This document shows, piece by piece, positions 20,500-28,713 of a stretch of 64,000 bases of DNA. The translations under genes were made by a program, and so were the position numbers. Source of the DNA: Afipia sp. (lineage in GTDB: Bacteria; Pseudomonadota; Alphaproteobacteria; Rhizobiales; Xanthobacteraceae); assembly GCA_017474385.1 (NCBI GenBank), contig JAFVHU010000150.1:1-64000 (forward strand). Direction: 5' to 3'. The notes under the pieces were generated by a model that saw only the letters and a program-made list of their open reading frames with translations, was not told the origin of the DNA and did no database searches. How positions within the stretch are numbered: position 1 is the stretch's first letter; each line of letters opens with the position of its first letter.

Positions 20500-21255
20500 T
20501 CAGCGTGCATCGGGTTTACCCCAATCGCCGAGTGCCGTCTGTATCACGGCCAAGGCCGCCACCGCAGCGGTATCGGCGCGCAGGATTCGCGGGCCCAGCG
20601 CGAGCCTCACGACGTGCGGCTGCTTCAGCAGCAGGGCACGCTCTTCCTCGGCAAATCCGCCCTCAGGACCGATCAGCACGTCCGTGCCCTTTGTGCGGTC
20701 CGTGCCGGCGAACACGGCCATAGGATCGGCGATCGGGGCGTCTTCGTCGCAGAACACCAGAAGGCGCTGCCCGTCGCGCGCGCCAAGCCAGCGCTCGAGC
20801 GGTTCGGGATCGTGCACCTCGGCGAGACTGAGAATGCCGCACTGTTCGGCGGCTTCGATGACATTGGCGCGCATCCGCTCGACATTGACGCGGCTGGCCT
20901 GCGTAAACCGGGTTGCCACCGGCCGCAGCGCTGAAACCCCCATTTCAATGGCTTTCTGCACCATGTAGTCGAGCCGCGCATGCTTCAGCGGCGCGAACAC
21001 GTAATGCAGATCGGGCAGGCCATCCTGTGTCCGGGTCTGGCTGACGATCTCCGCGCGATCCGGCCGTTTGCGGCCCGCGAGGCTGGCCTGCCATTCGCCG
21101 TCGCGGCCATTGAACACCAGCACGGTATCACCTGCCGCGAGCCGCAGCACATTGCCGAGATAATTGGATTGATCGCGGTCGAGGGCGATGCCGGTGCCGG
21201 CCGCGAGCGGTGCATCGACGAAAAGCCGTGGGCTGCGAAAATCGAGTTTGGGCAT
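20500..21255 (-). CDS. rsmE: 16S rRNA (uracil-1498-N3)-methyltransferase RsmE
   Basis: The 251-residue protein has the SPOUT knot motifs of RsmE: ARLDYMVQKAIEMGVSALRPV, VLIGPEGGFAEEE and LALGPRILRADTAAVAAL, and an N-terminal PUA-like part (residues 1-75). It methylates U1498 of 16S rRNA in the 30S subunit. The start is the ATG at 21255; a GTG at 21258 is also possible. Upstream lies the paired hairpin element A. Confidence 0.93.
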   Translation of the reverse strand: MPKLDFRSPRLFVDAPLAAGTGIALDRDQSNYLGNVLRLAAGDTVLVFNGRDGEWQASLAGRKRPDRAEIVSQTRTQDGLPDLHYVFAPLKHARLDYMVQKAIEMGVSALRPVATRFTQASRVNVERMRANVIEAAEQCGILSLAEVHDPEPLERWLGARDGQRLLVFCDEDAPIADPMAVFAGTDRTKGTDVLIGPEGGFAEEERALLLKQPHVVRLALGPRILRADTAAVAALAVIQTALGDWGKPDAR

Positions 21256-21386
21256 CACGCCGATCCATTCATTTTTCAGACTTCTAGCCGAATGATTAAG
21301 GATTGGCAGCCGTTTGCAGGGCGGGCCGCCGCGCTGCTGCCAGATTCAGCGGGTTGTTAAGGGGCGGCGAGAATCGTAAAAGTCGC

Positions 21387-21551
21387 CTGGTGTGGTGGTT
21401 CGCAAGTCCGCAATCATGTTTGCGACGCATTCTTTTGCGGACTTGCGAACCAGAACCACACCAGAGGTTATAGTTGCTAGTGTCCTTTTGAATCCGAAGT
21501 TCGCTACGGAAGGCGCTGCGAAATAAGGCGAATTTCGGATTCAGGACACTA
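21387..21551. repeat. Paired inverted hairpin element, site A
   Basis: Hairpin A1 pairs 21387-21412 with 21436-21464 across a 23-nt loop; the right arm has 3 extra bases. Hairpin A2 pairs 21478-21504 with 21528-21551 across a 23-nt loop; the left arm has 3 extra bases. Between them is a short AT-rich spacer around TTATAGTTG. Site B at 53342-53509 has the same build with different arm sequences. The element fills the upstream region between rsmE and the gene at 21581. The remainder of this 325-bp gap shows nothing I can name. Confidence 0.88.
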
Positions 21552-21580
21552 CGACACTGGAACCCGCCGGAGAAGAACCC

Positions 21581-22300
21581 GTGACCGCCTATCGTCTTAT
21601 CGCATCGCTGGCCGCCGCCGCATTCGTCATGCAGGCAGCGGACGTTCGCGCGCAGGGTGCGTTTCCCGCGCCGCTGCCGGGACAGCAGGCTGCGCCGCCT
21701 GCCGCGAGCAATGCATCGCCGTTTCCTCCTGTGAATGGTGGTGGTGCCCCGGCCACATCGCCATTCCCGCCCGTCAATGGCGCAACCGCTGCGCCGGTGA
21801 GGCCGCAGCCGTCGCCGAGCGCCTTTAGCACCGGCGCTCCGCCGGTTGGCGGCGGCGGTTTCGGTGGACCACCCCAGCAGCAGGCCGGTCCGCCGCCGGG
21901 TGCGGAAGAATGTCAGAAAGGCTTCCTGCCGCTACGTGCGGATGTGGAAGCCAAGGGCAAGCTGGTTCAGGCCGCCGGCAAGCGTAAGGCAACGCCGCAG
22001 GAGGCCTGCAAGCTGATCGGTAATTTTGTGCAGGCTGACGCGAAGATGATCAAGTTTGTCGACGCCAACGCGCAGAAATGCGGCATTCCCGCCGAGGTCG
22101 GCGAGCAGATGAAGAAGGGGCATGCCAATTACACCCAGCTGCAGCAGCGCGTTTGTTCAGCAGCGCAGCAGCAGCAGGCTGGACCGGCAGGCCCGAGCCT
22201 GAGCGAAGCGCTCGGCTCCGCATCGCTGCCCGAGGCCAAGCCATCCAAGCGTGGTGGCAGCACCTTCGATACGTTGAACGGTAACGTCCTGACACGCTGA
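21581..22300 (+). CDS. Secreted proline/glycine-rich protein of unknown function
   Basis: The 239-residue precursor has a signal peptide (MTAYRLIASLAAAAFVMQAADVRA). Residues 25-105 are low-complexity Pro/Gly/Ala with two copies of SPFPPVNG. A compact helical part follows (about 108-190): EECQKGFLPLRADVEAKGKLVQAAGKRKATPQEACKLI and NAQKCGIPAEVGEQMKKGH, with three or four cysteines that could form disulfides. I recognise no characterised homologue. The GTG start has GGAGAAG upstream. It is 25 bp upstream of ubiA and could be co-transcribed. Confidence 0.7.
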   Translation: MTAYRLIASLAAAAFVMQAADVRAQGAFPAPLPGQQAAPPAASNASPFPPVNGGGAPATSPFPPVNGATAAPVRPQPSPSAFSTGAPPVGGGGFGGPPQQQAGPPPGAEECQKGFLPLRADVEAKGKLVQAAGKRKATPQEACKLIGNFVQADAKMIKFVDANAQKCGIPAEVGEQMKKGHANYTQLQQRVCSAAQQQQAGPAGPSLSEALGSASLPEAKPSKRGGSTFDTLNGNVLTR

Positions 22301-22325
22301 TGTGCTCTGACTGAGGAGGGTTGCG

Positions 22326-23258
22326 ATGAGCAACGCCGCAGCCCCCGTCGCCGACTCAACCGCCAACTGGGTCGACACCCACGCGCCGCTCTGGATGCGG
22401 CCTTATCTGCGGCTCTCGCGCTTTGATCGCCCGATCGGCTGGTGGCTGCTGCTGATGCCTTGCTGGTGGTCGGCGGCGCTGGCCGCAGGCATCGCGCAGG
22501 ATGTGCGCGGACTGCCGCTGGTCATCGTGCTGTTCTTTATCGGCGCGGTGGTGATGCGCGGCGCAGGATGCACCTGGAACGACATCACCGATCGGAAGCT
22601 CGACGCACAGGTTGAACGCACCCGGTCGCGGCCGATTCCAGCCGGACAGGTGACGGTTCGGCAGGCGGCCGCTTTTCTGGTGCTGCAGGCGTTGATCGGG
22701 CTTGCGGTGCTTCTGCAATTCAACAGCTTTGCGATCCTCACCGGCATCGGATCGCTGGTGGTGGTTGCGATCTATCCCTTCATGAAGCGGGTCACCTACT
22801 GGCCGCAGGTGTTCCTGGGACTCGCGTTCTCGTGGGGCGCGCTGATGGGATTTGCGGTCATCCTGGCGCGGATCGATGCCACGGCGCTCTTTCTCTACGC
22901 AGGCTCGATCGCGTGGGTGATTGCCTACGACACGATCTATGCGCATCAGGACACCGAGGACGATGTGCTGATCGGCATCAAGTCGACGGCGCTGCTGTTC
23001 GGGGAGCGGACGCAGCTCGCACTGACGATTTTCTACAGCCTTGCAGTGCTGCTGATCGGTGTCGCGCTGTGGCGCGGCGGTTCGCAATGGTTCGCGTGGA
23101 TTGGACTGGCGGCGTTCGCCGCACACCTGGTCTGGCAGGTGCGGACCATCCGTATCGATGATTCCGCCCTGTGCCTGCGGCTGTTCAAGTCGAACCGCAA
23201 CGCCGGATTGCTGCTGTTCGCCGGATTGCTCGCCGACGCTGTGCTGCGCAGCTATTAG
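22326..23258 (+). CDS. ubiA: 4-hydroxybenzoate polyprenyltransferase UbiA
   Basis: The 310-residue integral membrane protein has both aspartate-rich motifs of UbiA prenyltransferases: NDITDRKLD (residues 85-93) and YDTIYAHQDTEDD (about 201-213). Around nine hydrophobic helices are visible. It transfers the polyprenyl chain to 4-hydroxybenzoate in ubiquinone synthesis, in the inner membrane. GAGGAGG precedes the ATG. Repeat R1 copy 2 begins 11 bp after the stop. Confidence 0.93.
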   Translation: MSNAAAPVADSTANWVDTHAPLWMRPYLRLSRFDRPIGWWLLLMPCWWSAALAAGIAQDVRGLPLVIVLFFIGAVVMRGAGCTWNDITDRKLDAQVERTRSRPIPAGQVTVRQAAAFLVLQALIGLAVLLQFNSFAILTGIGSLVVVAIYPFMKRVTYWPQVFLGLAFSWGALMGFAVILARIDATALFLYAGSIAWVIAYDTIYAHQDTEDDVLIGIKSTALLFGERTQLALTIFYSLAVLLIGVALWRGGSQWFAWIGLAAFAAHLVWQVRTIRIDDSALCLRLFKSNRNAGLLLFAGLLADAVLRSY

Positions 23259-23268
23259 TGCTCGTCGT

Positions 23269-23369
23269 CATCCTGAGGTGCGAGCACTTGCGAGCCTCGA
23301 AGGATGACCTTGTGCACATGCCGTCGCCCTTCGAGGCCTCCGCTTCGCTACGGCACCTCAGGGTGACGG
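23269..23369. repeat. Dispersed palindromic repeat R1, copy 2
   Basis: A 101-bp element with terminal inverted repeats CATCCTGAGGTGC / GCACCTCAGGGTG (one mismatch) and an inner pair CTCGAAGG / CCTTCGAG. It is closely similar to copy 1 at 16148-16245 and sits between the convergent ubiA and DUF6101-like genes, where it may act as a transcription barrier. Confidence 0.9.
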
Positions 23370-23389
23370 CAGGGGACAGATGGTACTAC

Positions 23390-23935
23390 CTAATGACGTG
23401 CGATGATTTCGCGTTCGCCGCGATGAATGGATTGCTCCATTGCAGTCCGGCCCGCCTTGCGGCGCATGAGAAACTTCGGACGGCGATCCTTGATGATGTT
23501 GCGGCGGCGGCGGCGCGGCGCGGGTTCACGGGTGTCGCCCGTTTCGTCCTCGATCTGCGGCAAAGCAAACAGGTCGCCCCACATCTGCCAGGCCATATCC
23601 AGATGCAGATCGTCCGCGGTGACCAGCAGCGGCACCGACAAGGACGGATCGCTGTGAACCAGAACGAGGGCGCGTCCGTCATTGGTTTCGCGGCAGGCGA
23701 TGCCGAGAAATTCGCTGACGCGGACATTGATCGCCATGCGGATGCCGCCGACGGCACGGCGCACGGTGACGCGTTCGCGATTGATTTCGATATGCCTGAC
23801 GCCGCCATCGGCGCGGCCATCGCGCGCTTCAAAGCTGACTGGCAAAGAATGGGGGTCGAGCTGCAACATGCAGCTCGACCCGACGGGTTGCACCCCGCCG
23901 ACTCCGAATTGACGCCTCACGGCTTTATCTCCCAC
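23390..23935 (-). CDS. Conserved hypothetical protein (DUF6101-like)
   Basis: The 181-residue protein has a central part (residues 20-130) with SLPVSFEARDGRADGGVRHIEINRERV, then SVPLLVTADDLHLDMAWQMWGDLFALP, and a strongly basic C-terminus (RRRRRNIIKDRRPKFLMRRKAG). The basic tail could contact nucleic acid or membrane. I believe it matches a family found in Bradyrhizobium and relatives, named only by DUF number. The start is GTG with a weak ribosome site. It is divergent from pmbA. Confidence 0.65.
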   Translation of the reverse strand: MGDKAVRRQFGVGGVQPVGSSCMLQLDPHSLPVSFEARDGRADGGVRHIEINRERVTVRRAVGGIRMAINVRVSEFLGIACRETNDGRALVLVHSDPSLSVPLLVTADDLHLDMAWQMWGDLFALPQIEDETGDTREPAPRRRRRNIIKDRRPKFLMRRKAGRTAMEQSIHRGEREIIARH

Positions 23936-24040
23936 GCCGGAATTATGTTCCCGGTCGATGGGAGGAGCATGCCAGAGCCGCGTCCGAATCCGCTTAAGAA
24001 GGCTGGTTAATCGTCTCTCACTGTGTTTGCTTCAGTTCTC

Positions 24041-24078
24041 ATGATTGACGAGACGTTGGCGCGGATGATTGACGAGAC
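24041..24078 (+). repeat. Direct repeat in the pmbA upstream region
   Basis: The 14-mer ATGATTGACGAGAC occurs at 24041-24054 and again at 24065-24078, a 24-bp period. It lies between two divergent genes and may be a duplicated regulator site or a small duplication. Confidence 0.6.
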
Positions 24079-24194
24079 CTTGCCGGGGCCGCCAAATATC
24101 TTTCCCATGAGGGGTCGAAAACGCTTGAAGTCCGCGTAAAACAGGCACATCTCATGATATGTTGCATTCGTATCCAAGCCTCGGGAAATTGTTT

Positions 24195-25592
24195 GTGAAC
24201 TCTTCACCAAACGCATCATTGTCGCCATCACCGAAATCAACGACATCCGGATTGCTCGATCAGACCGCGTTGAGCGATCTGGCGCAGCGTCTGGTTGAAG
24301 CGGCGAAGCGCGCAGGCGCGGACTCGGCGGACGCCATCGCGGTGCGCGGCGTATCGCAAAGCATCGAGATCCGCGACGGCAAGGTCGAGGAATCGGAGCG
24401 ATCCGAAGGCGACGACGTCGGCTTGCGCGTGTTCGTTGGAAAGCGGCAGGCGGTGGTTTCAACCAGCGACATCGGCGGCGATGTTGCAAAGCTCGCAGAG
24501 CGTGCGGTGGCGATGGCGCGGGTTGCGCCCGACGATGAATATGTCGGCCTCGCCGATCCGTCGCTGCTGGCGAAACAGTTTCCCAATCTCGATCTGCTCG
24601 ATCCTCAGGTGCCGTCCGTCGATGAACTGGAGCGGCGTGCGCTGGAAGCGGAAGCCGCGGCACTCGCGGTCAAGGGTGTCTCGAAGTCCGGCGGTGCATC
24701 CGCCTCCGCAGGTATCGGCGGCATGGTGCTCGTGACCTCGACCGGCTTTCACGGATCCTATCTGCGTTCGAGCCACAGCGTATCGGCGGTGGCGATTGCG
24801 GGTGAAGGCACCGGCATGGAGCGCGATTATGATTTCACCTCGGCGATACACAGCTCCGATCTCGAGTCTCCGGCGAGCGTCGGGCAACGTGCGGGCGAGC
24901 GCACCGTGGCGCGGCTCAATCCGCGCAAGGTCGCGACCTGCAAGGCGCCGGTGGTGTTCGATCCGCGCGTGTCGAACTCGCTGGTAGGTCATCTGGTCGG
25001 CGCGGTGAACGGCGCATCGATCGCGCGCAAGACGAGTTTTCTCAAAGATCGTCTCGGTCAGCAGTTGTTCGACAAGGGCATTCGCATCATCGACGATCCG
25101 CTACGCGTGCGCGGAATGCGGTCGCAGGCATTCGATTCCGAAGGCGTTGCGACCAGGAAGCAGGCCATCATCGACGACGGCGTACTGACGACGTGGCTGC
25201 TGGATTCCGCAACCGCGCGCGAACTGGGCCTGGCCACCACGGGGCACGCCCATCGCGGCGTCTCGTCGTCGCCGTCACCCGGACCGTACAATCTTCACCT
25301 TGAGGCCGGTCCGTTGTCGCCCACTGAGTTGATCGCCGATATCAAGGAAGGCTTCTATGTCACCGACCTGATCGGGTCCGGCGTCAATGGCGTGACCGGC
25401 GATTACAGCCGGGGCGCGGCGGGATTCTGGATCGAGAACGGACAACTGACCTATGCGGTCAGCGAAGTGACCATCGCGGGCCACCTGCTCGAGATTTTCA
25501 AATCGATGGTTCCCGCCAACGACCTCGCATTCAAATACGGCGTCAACGCACCGACCGTGCGTGTCGGGGAACTGACGATTGCCGGTCGCTGA
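24195..25592 (+). CDS. pmbA: TldD/PmbA family metalloprotease subunit PmbA (TldE)
   Basis: The 465-residue protein follows the PmbA plan: an N-terminal domain with SQSIEIRDGKVEESERSEGDDVGLRVFVG, and a C-terminal domain with ATTGHAHRGVSSSPSPGPYNLHLE, GFYVTDLIGSGVNGVTGDYSRGAAGFWIENG. PmbA pairs with TldD to process peptides (microcin maturation, CcdA turnover) in the cytosol. The HEXXH-type site is in TldD, which is not in the window. I prefer the GTG at 24195 (GGGAAA upstream) over an ATG at 24159. The CysQ-like gene starts 7 bp after its stop. Confidence 0.9.
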   Translation: MNSSPNASLSPSPKSTTSGLLDQTALSDLAQRLVEAAKRAGADSADAIAVRGVSQSIEIRDGKVEESERSEGDDVGLRVFVGKRQAVVSTSDIGGDVAKLAERAVAMARVAPDDEYVGLADPSLLAKQFPNLDLLDPQVPSVDELERRALEAEAAALAVKGVSKSGGASASAGIGGMVLVTSTGFHGSYLRSSHSVSAVAIAGEGTGMERDYDFTSAIHSSDLESPASVGQRAGERTVARLNPRKVATCKAPVVFDPRVSNSLVGHLVGAVNGASIARKTSFLKDRLGQQLFDKGIRIIDDPLRVRGMRSQAFDSEGVATRKQAIIDDGVLTTWLLDSATARELGLATTGHAHRGVSSSPSPGPYNLHLEAGPLSPTELIADIKEGFYVTDLIGSGVNGVTGDYSRGAAGFWIENGQLTYAVSEVTIAGHLLEIFKSMVPANDLAFKYGVNAPTVRVGELTIAGR

Positions 25593-25599
25593 GTCCGAT

Positions 25600-26400
25600 A
25601 TGATCAGCGATACCGTCCTGACGCGTGACGCTGAACTGCTTGCCGACGTTACGCGCGAAGCCGGTACGCTGGCGCTCGATCTGTTTCGCACCGAGCTGAA
25701 AACCTGGATCAAGGGCAAGTCGTCGCCGGTCTCCGAGGCCGACATCGCGGTCAACGATCTCGTTGAGACGCGGTTGCGTTCCGCGACGCCGGATTACGGA
25801 TGGCTCTCGGAAGAAAGCGCCGACGACCCATCGCGGCTCGGCAAATCGCTGACATGGATCGTCGATCCCATCGACGGCACCCGCGCCTATCTCGCACGGC
25901 AGGACGACTGGTCGGTCTCTATAGCGCTGGTTGCAGACGGATCGCCGCTGCTCGGTGCGGTCTTCGCGCCCGCAAGCAATGAGTTCTTTTTCGCAACGCG
26001 CGGGCGGGGCGCCATGCTGAATGGAACGCGGATCGCAGCCGCGTCCGGCATCGCAATCGATTTTCCGAAGATTGCAGGGCCGAAACCTCTGGTTGAGCGT
26101 CTCGGCGGGATGCGCGAGGGGGAAACGCTCCACCCGAGAATCGGATCTCTGGCTCTACGGCTGGTGCGGGTGGCGGACGGGCGGCTTGATGCCGCATTTG
26201 CTGCCGGGCACAGCCGCGATTGGGACCTTGCCGCGGCCGATTTAATCGTGCACGAAGCGGGCGGGGAAATGACCTCACTGGCCGGAGAACGTCTGGTTTA
26301 CAATCAGACCGACGTTCGTCACGGGTTGCTGGTGGCGGCAGGGCATGCGCGGCACGCGCATATTGTCAAACATTTTCGGGAAAATCCGATTCCGTGGTGA
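25600..26400 (+). CDS. Inositol monophosphatase-family phosphatase, CysQ-like (3'(2'),5'-bisphosphate nucleotidase)
   Basis: The 266-residue enzyme has the metal-binding motifs of the family: EES near residue 71, DPIDGT with Asp89 and Asp92, and WDLAAADLIVHEAGG with Asp209. SSPVSEADIAVNDLVE near residue 45 is typical of the CysQ branch. It would hydrolyse 3'-phosphoadenosine 5'-phosphate or a related phosphate, Mg-dependent. The neighbourhood (pmbA, DUF4170, DUF374, waaA, lpxK) recurs in this group but does not fix the substrate. ATG at 25600 is preferred to a TTG at 25579. Confidence 0.85.
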   Translation: MISDTVLTRDAELLADVTREAGTLALDLFRTELKTWIKGKSSPVSEADIAVNDLVETRLRSATPDYGWLSEESADDPSRLGKSLTWIVDPIDGTRAYLARQDDWSVSIALVADGSPLLGAVFAPASNEFFFATRGRGAMLNGTRIAAASGIAIDFPKIAGPKPLVERLGGMREGETLHPRIGSLALRLVRVADGRLDAAFAAGHSRDWDLAAADLIVHEAGGEMTSLAGERLVYNQTDVRHGLLVAAGHARHAHIVKHFRENPIPW

Positions 26401-26460
26401 TCGTGAGCACGTTTTTTGCTTGAATTCGTGAGCCGGTCACTGGTTTTTGGGAAAACACTC

Positions 26461-26709
26461 ATGTCGGAAACTGTGCAACCGCAGTTGCTTCACCTCGTCA
26501 TCGGCGGCGAACTTCTCGACCTCGATCACGTGACGTTCAAGGATCTCGACAAGGTCGAGGTCGTCGGCCTGTTCCCCAACTATGCCACGGCCTTCGCGGC
26601 ATGGAAGGCAAAGGCCCAGCAGACCGTCGATAACGCCCACATGCGTTACTTCATCGTCCATCTCCACCGGCTGCTCGATCCCGGTCAAGATGCAAAGTCC
26701 GCCCCTTGA
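26461..26709 (+). CDS. DUF4170 domain protein
   Basis: This 82-residue protein contains LHLVIGGELLDLDHVTFKDLDKVEVVGLFPNYATAFAAWKAKAQQTVDNAHMRYFIVHLHRLLD, the whole DUF4170 domain. The fold is predicted small alpha/beta and has no known function. It lies just before the lipid A/Kdo genes and its stop codon overlaps the TTG start of the next gene, which implies coupled translation and suggests an accessory role in that pathway (inference). Confidence 0.88.
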   Translation: MSETVQPQLLHLVIGGELLDLDHVTFKDLDKVEVVGLFPNYATAFAAWKAKAQQTVDNAHMRYFIVHLHRLLDPGQDAKSAP

Positions 26710-27416
26710 AACGACTTCTTCGAAATCTTGGCCGCTCGAGCTGGGTGCAGCGTGCTGTGGGTGTGACCGCGGCAGAGCTTTTGCGTTTTGTGTGGCTGAC
26801 CAACCGTTTCAGCCTCGATCCGCCGAATGTCTACAGACACGTCGAGCCGGATATACCGGTCATCATCGCTTTCTGGCACGGCCAGCATCTCATGATGCCG
26901 TTCCTGAAACTCAAGCGGTATTCCGCCAGGGTTCTGATCTCGCGCCATCGTGACGGTGAGATCAATGCGATCGCGGCGGAACGCCTCAATGTCGGGACTG
27001 TGCGCGGCTCCGGCGATCATGGAACGGCATTTCACCGCAAGGGCGGCGTCGGCGCGTTCAAGATGATGCTGCGGACGCTGGAAGAGAACATCAATATGGC
27101 GTTGACCGCGGACGTGCCGAAGGTTGCGCGCAAGGCGGGCCTCGGCATCATCATGCTGGCACGCGAGTCCGGCAGGCCGATCCTGCCGGTGGCCATCGCC
27201 ACCAGCCGCTTCAAGCGCCTCAACAACTGGGACCGGACCGTCATTCATTTGCCATTCGGGCGCGGCGTCATCGCCGCAGGTGAGATAGTGTGGGTGCCGC
27301 CCGATGCGGACAGCGAGACGATGCAGACGCTACGCGCACAACTTGAAGAACGGTTGAACGAGGTCACGAGCCGCGCTTACCGTCTCGTCGGCCGGGACGA
27401 GGGCCTTCATGCCTAG
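26706..27416 (+). CDS. DUF374 lysophospholipid acyltransferase-like protein (LpxJ-type candidate)
   Basis: The 236-residue protein holds DUF374: IAFWHGQHLMMPFLKLK with the His of the acyltransferase-type HX4D-like region, VLISRHRDGEINAIAAERLN, VRGSGDHGTA and ALTADVPKVARKAGLGIIMLARESGRPILPVAIATS. DUF374 proteins of Campylobacter and Helicobacter (LpxJ) are secondary acyltransferases of lipid A. Here the gene sits between DUF4170 and waaA-lpxK, overlapping both neighbours, so a lipid A acylation role is likely but untested. The start is TTG, overlapping the upstream stop. Confidence 0.85.
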   Translation: MKRLLRNLGRSSWVQRAVGVTAAELLRFVWLTNRFSLDPPNVYRHVEPDIPVIIAFWHGQHLMMPFLKLKRYSARVLISRHRDGEINAIAAERLNVGTVRGSGDHGTAFHRKGGVGAFKMMLRTLEENINMALTADVPKVARKAGLGIIMLARESGRPILPVAIATSRFKRLNNWDRTVIHLPFGRGVIAAGEIVWVPPDADSETMQTLRAQLEERLNEVTSRAYRLVGRDEGLHA

Positions 27417-28713
27417 CGCGCTCCCAGCGACGCTTGCGGCGTATCGGCGGCTGTCGGCCCTTGCCGCGCCGCTTGCAGCTCCGCTGATCGCGCGGCGGCT
27501 GAAGCAGGGCAAGGAAGATCCCGAGCGGCTCGGCGAACGCCGTGGCGTAGCCAGCGTGGAGCGCCCGCACGGGCCGCTGATCTGGATTCACGGCGCGAGT
27601 GTCGGCGAGGTGCTTGCGGCGGCCGGGCTGATCGAACGGCTGCGCGCGCTGAATGTCCGCATCCTGCTGACCTCGGGCACGGTCACGTCGGCGGCCATTG
27701 TCGCGCGGCGGTTTCCGCCCGACGTCATTCATCAATATATTCCGTTCGATTCGCCGCGCTTTGTGTCGGCGTTTCTCGATCACTGGAAGCCCGGTCTGGC
27801 GCTGTTCATCGAGTCGGACATCTGGCCCAACCTGATCCTGTCGAGCGCCGAGCGGCGCATCCCGATGGTGATCATCAATGGCCGGATGTCGCCGCGCTCG
27901 TTTCCGCGCTGGCAGAAACTGCGCGGCACGATCTCCACGCTGCTGGAGTGTTTCGATCTCTGCCTCGCGCAATCCGACCGCGACGGCGAGCGCTTCGCGG
28001 CGCTGGGCTGTCCGAACGTTGTCACATCCGGCAATCTGAAACTCGACGTCGAGGGGCCGCCGGCGGACGTGAAGAAGCTGGAGCGGCTCCGGGAGGCGAT
28101 GCAGCGCCGGCTGGTGTTCCTTGCAGCCTCCACGCATCCGGGTGAGGACGAAATCATTCTCGATGCGCACCGGCGTCTGGCAGCGCGGATGCCGCAATTG
28201 CTGAGCGTGATCGTGCCGCGTCATCCCAATCGCGGCGAGGCCATCGCGCGGATGCTGACGAACGGCGGCATGCAGGTCGCCTTGCGCTCGCAGGACGAAT
28301 TGCCAGGCACTGAGACGGACATCTATGTCGCCGACACCATGGGCGAACTTGGATTGTTCTACCGGCTGGCGCCGGTAGTCTTCATGGGCGGTTCGCTGGT
28401 CGCGCATGGCGGGCAGAATCCGATCGAAGGCATCAAGCTGGGCGCTGCGATCCTGCACGGACCGCATGTGTTCAACTTCGACGATATTTACGACGCGCTC
28501 AATCAGGCTGGCGGAGCCATTCGCGCCGAGACCGGCGAGGACTTCGTGAAGTCGCTCGGGCATCTGCTGGTGAACCCGATTGCGCGGCAGCGCTCGGTCG
28601 GCGCGGCGGAAATTGTTGTCAGCCGGCTTGGCGGCGCGCTCGACAAAACACTTGGCGCGCTGGAGCCATATCTCTTTCAGTTGCGGCTGGAGAGAGGGAG
28701 CTCCGATGCGTGA
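27409..28713 (+). CDS. waaA: 3-deoxy-D-manno-octulosonic acid transferase WaaA (KdtA)
   Basis: The 434-residue GT30 enzyme adds Kdo to the lipid A precursor at the inner membrane. Visible marks are the N-terminal WIHGASVGEVLAAAGLIERLR (catalytic Glu region), LFIESDIWPNLI, HPGEDE and VFMGGSLVAHGGQNPIEGIKLGAAILHGPH. The length is usual. It overlaps the upstream DUF374 gene by 8 bp and lpxK by 8 bp, giving one tight operon. Confidence 0.95.
   Translation: MPSALPATLAAYRRLSALAAPLAAPLIARRLKQGKEDPERLGERRGVASVERPHGPLIWIHGASVGEVLAAAGLIERLRALNVRILLTSGTVTSAAIVARRFPPDVIHQYIPFDSPRFVSAFLDHWKPGLALFIESDIWPNLILSSAERRIPMVIINGRMSPRSFPRWQKLRGTISTLLECFDLCLAQSDRDGERFAALGCPNVVTSGNLKLDVEGPPADVKKLERLREAMQRRLVFLAASTHPGEDEIILDAHRRLAARMPQLLSVIVPRHPNRGEAIARMLTNGGMQVALRSQDELPGTETDIYVADTMGELGLFYRLAPVVFMGGSLVAHGGQNPIEGIKLGAAILHGPHVFNFDDIYDALNQAGGAIRAETGEDFVKSLGHLLVNPIARQRSVGAAEIVVSRLGGALDKTLGALEPYLFQLRLERGSSDA

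Noticed and set aside
16148-23369. The two R1 repeats as ends of one composite mobile element
   Set aside because: They are in the same orientation 7 kb apart, but the genes between are core (hisZ, hisG, rsmE, ubiA) and no transposase is present; dispersed repeats explain them better.
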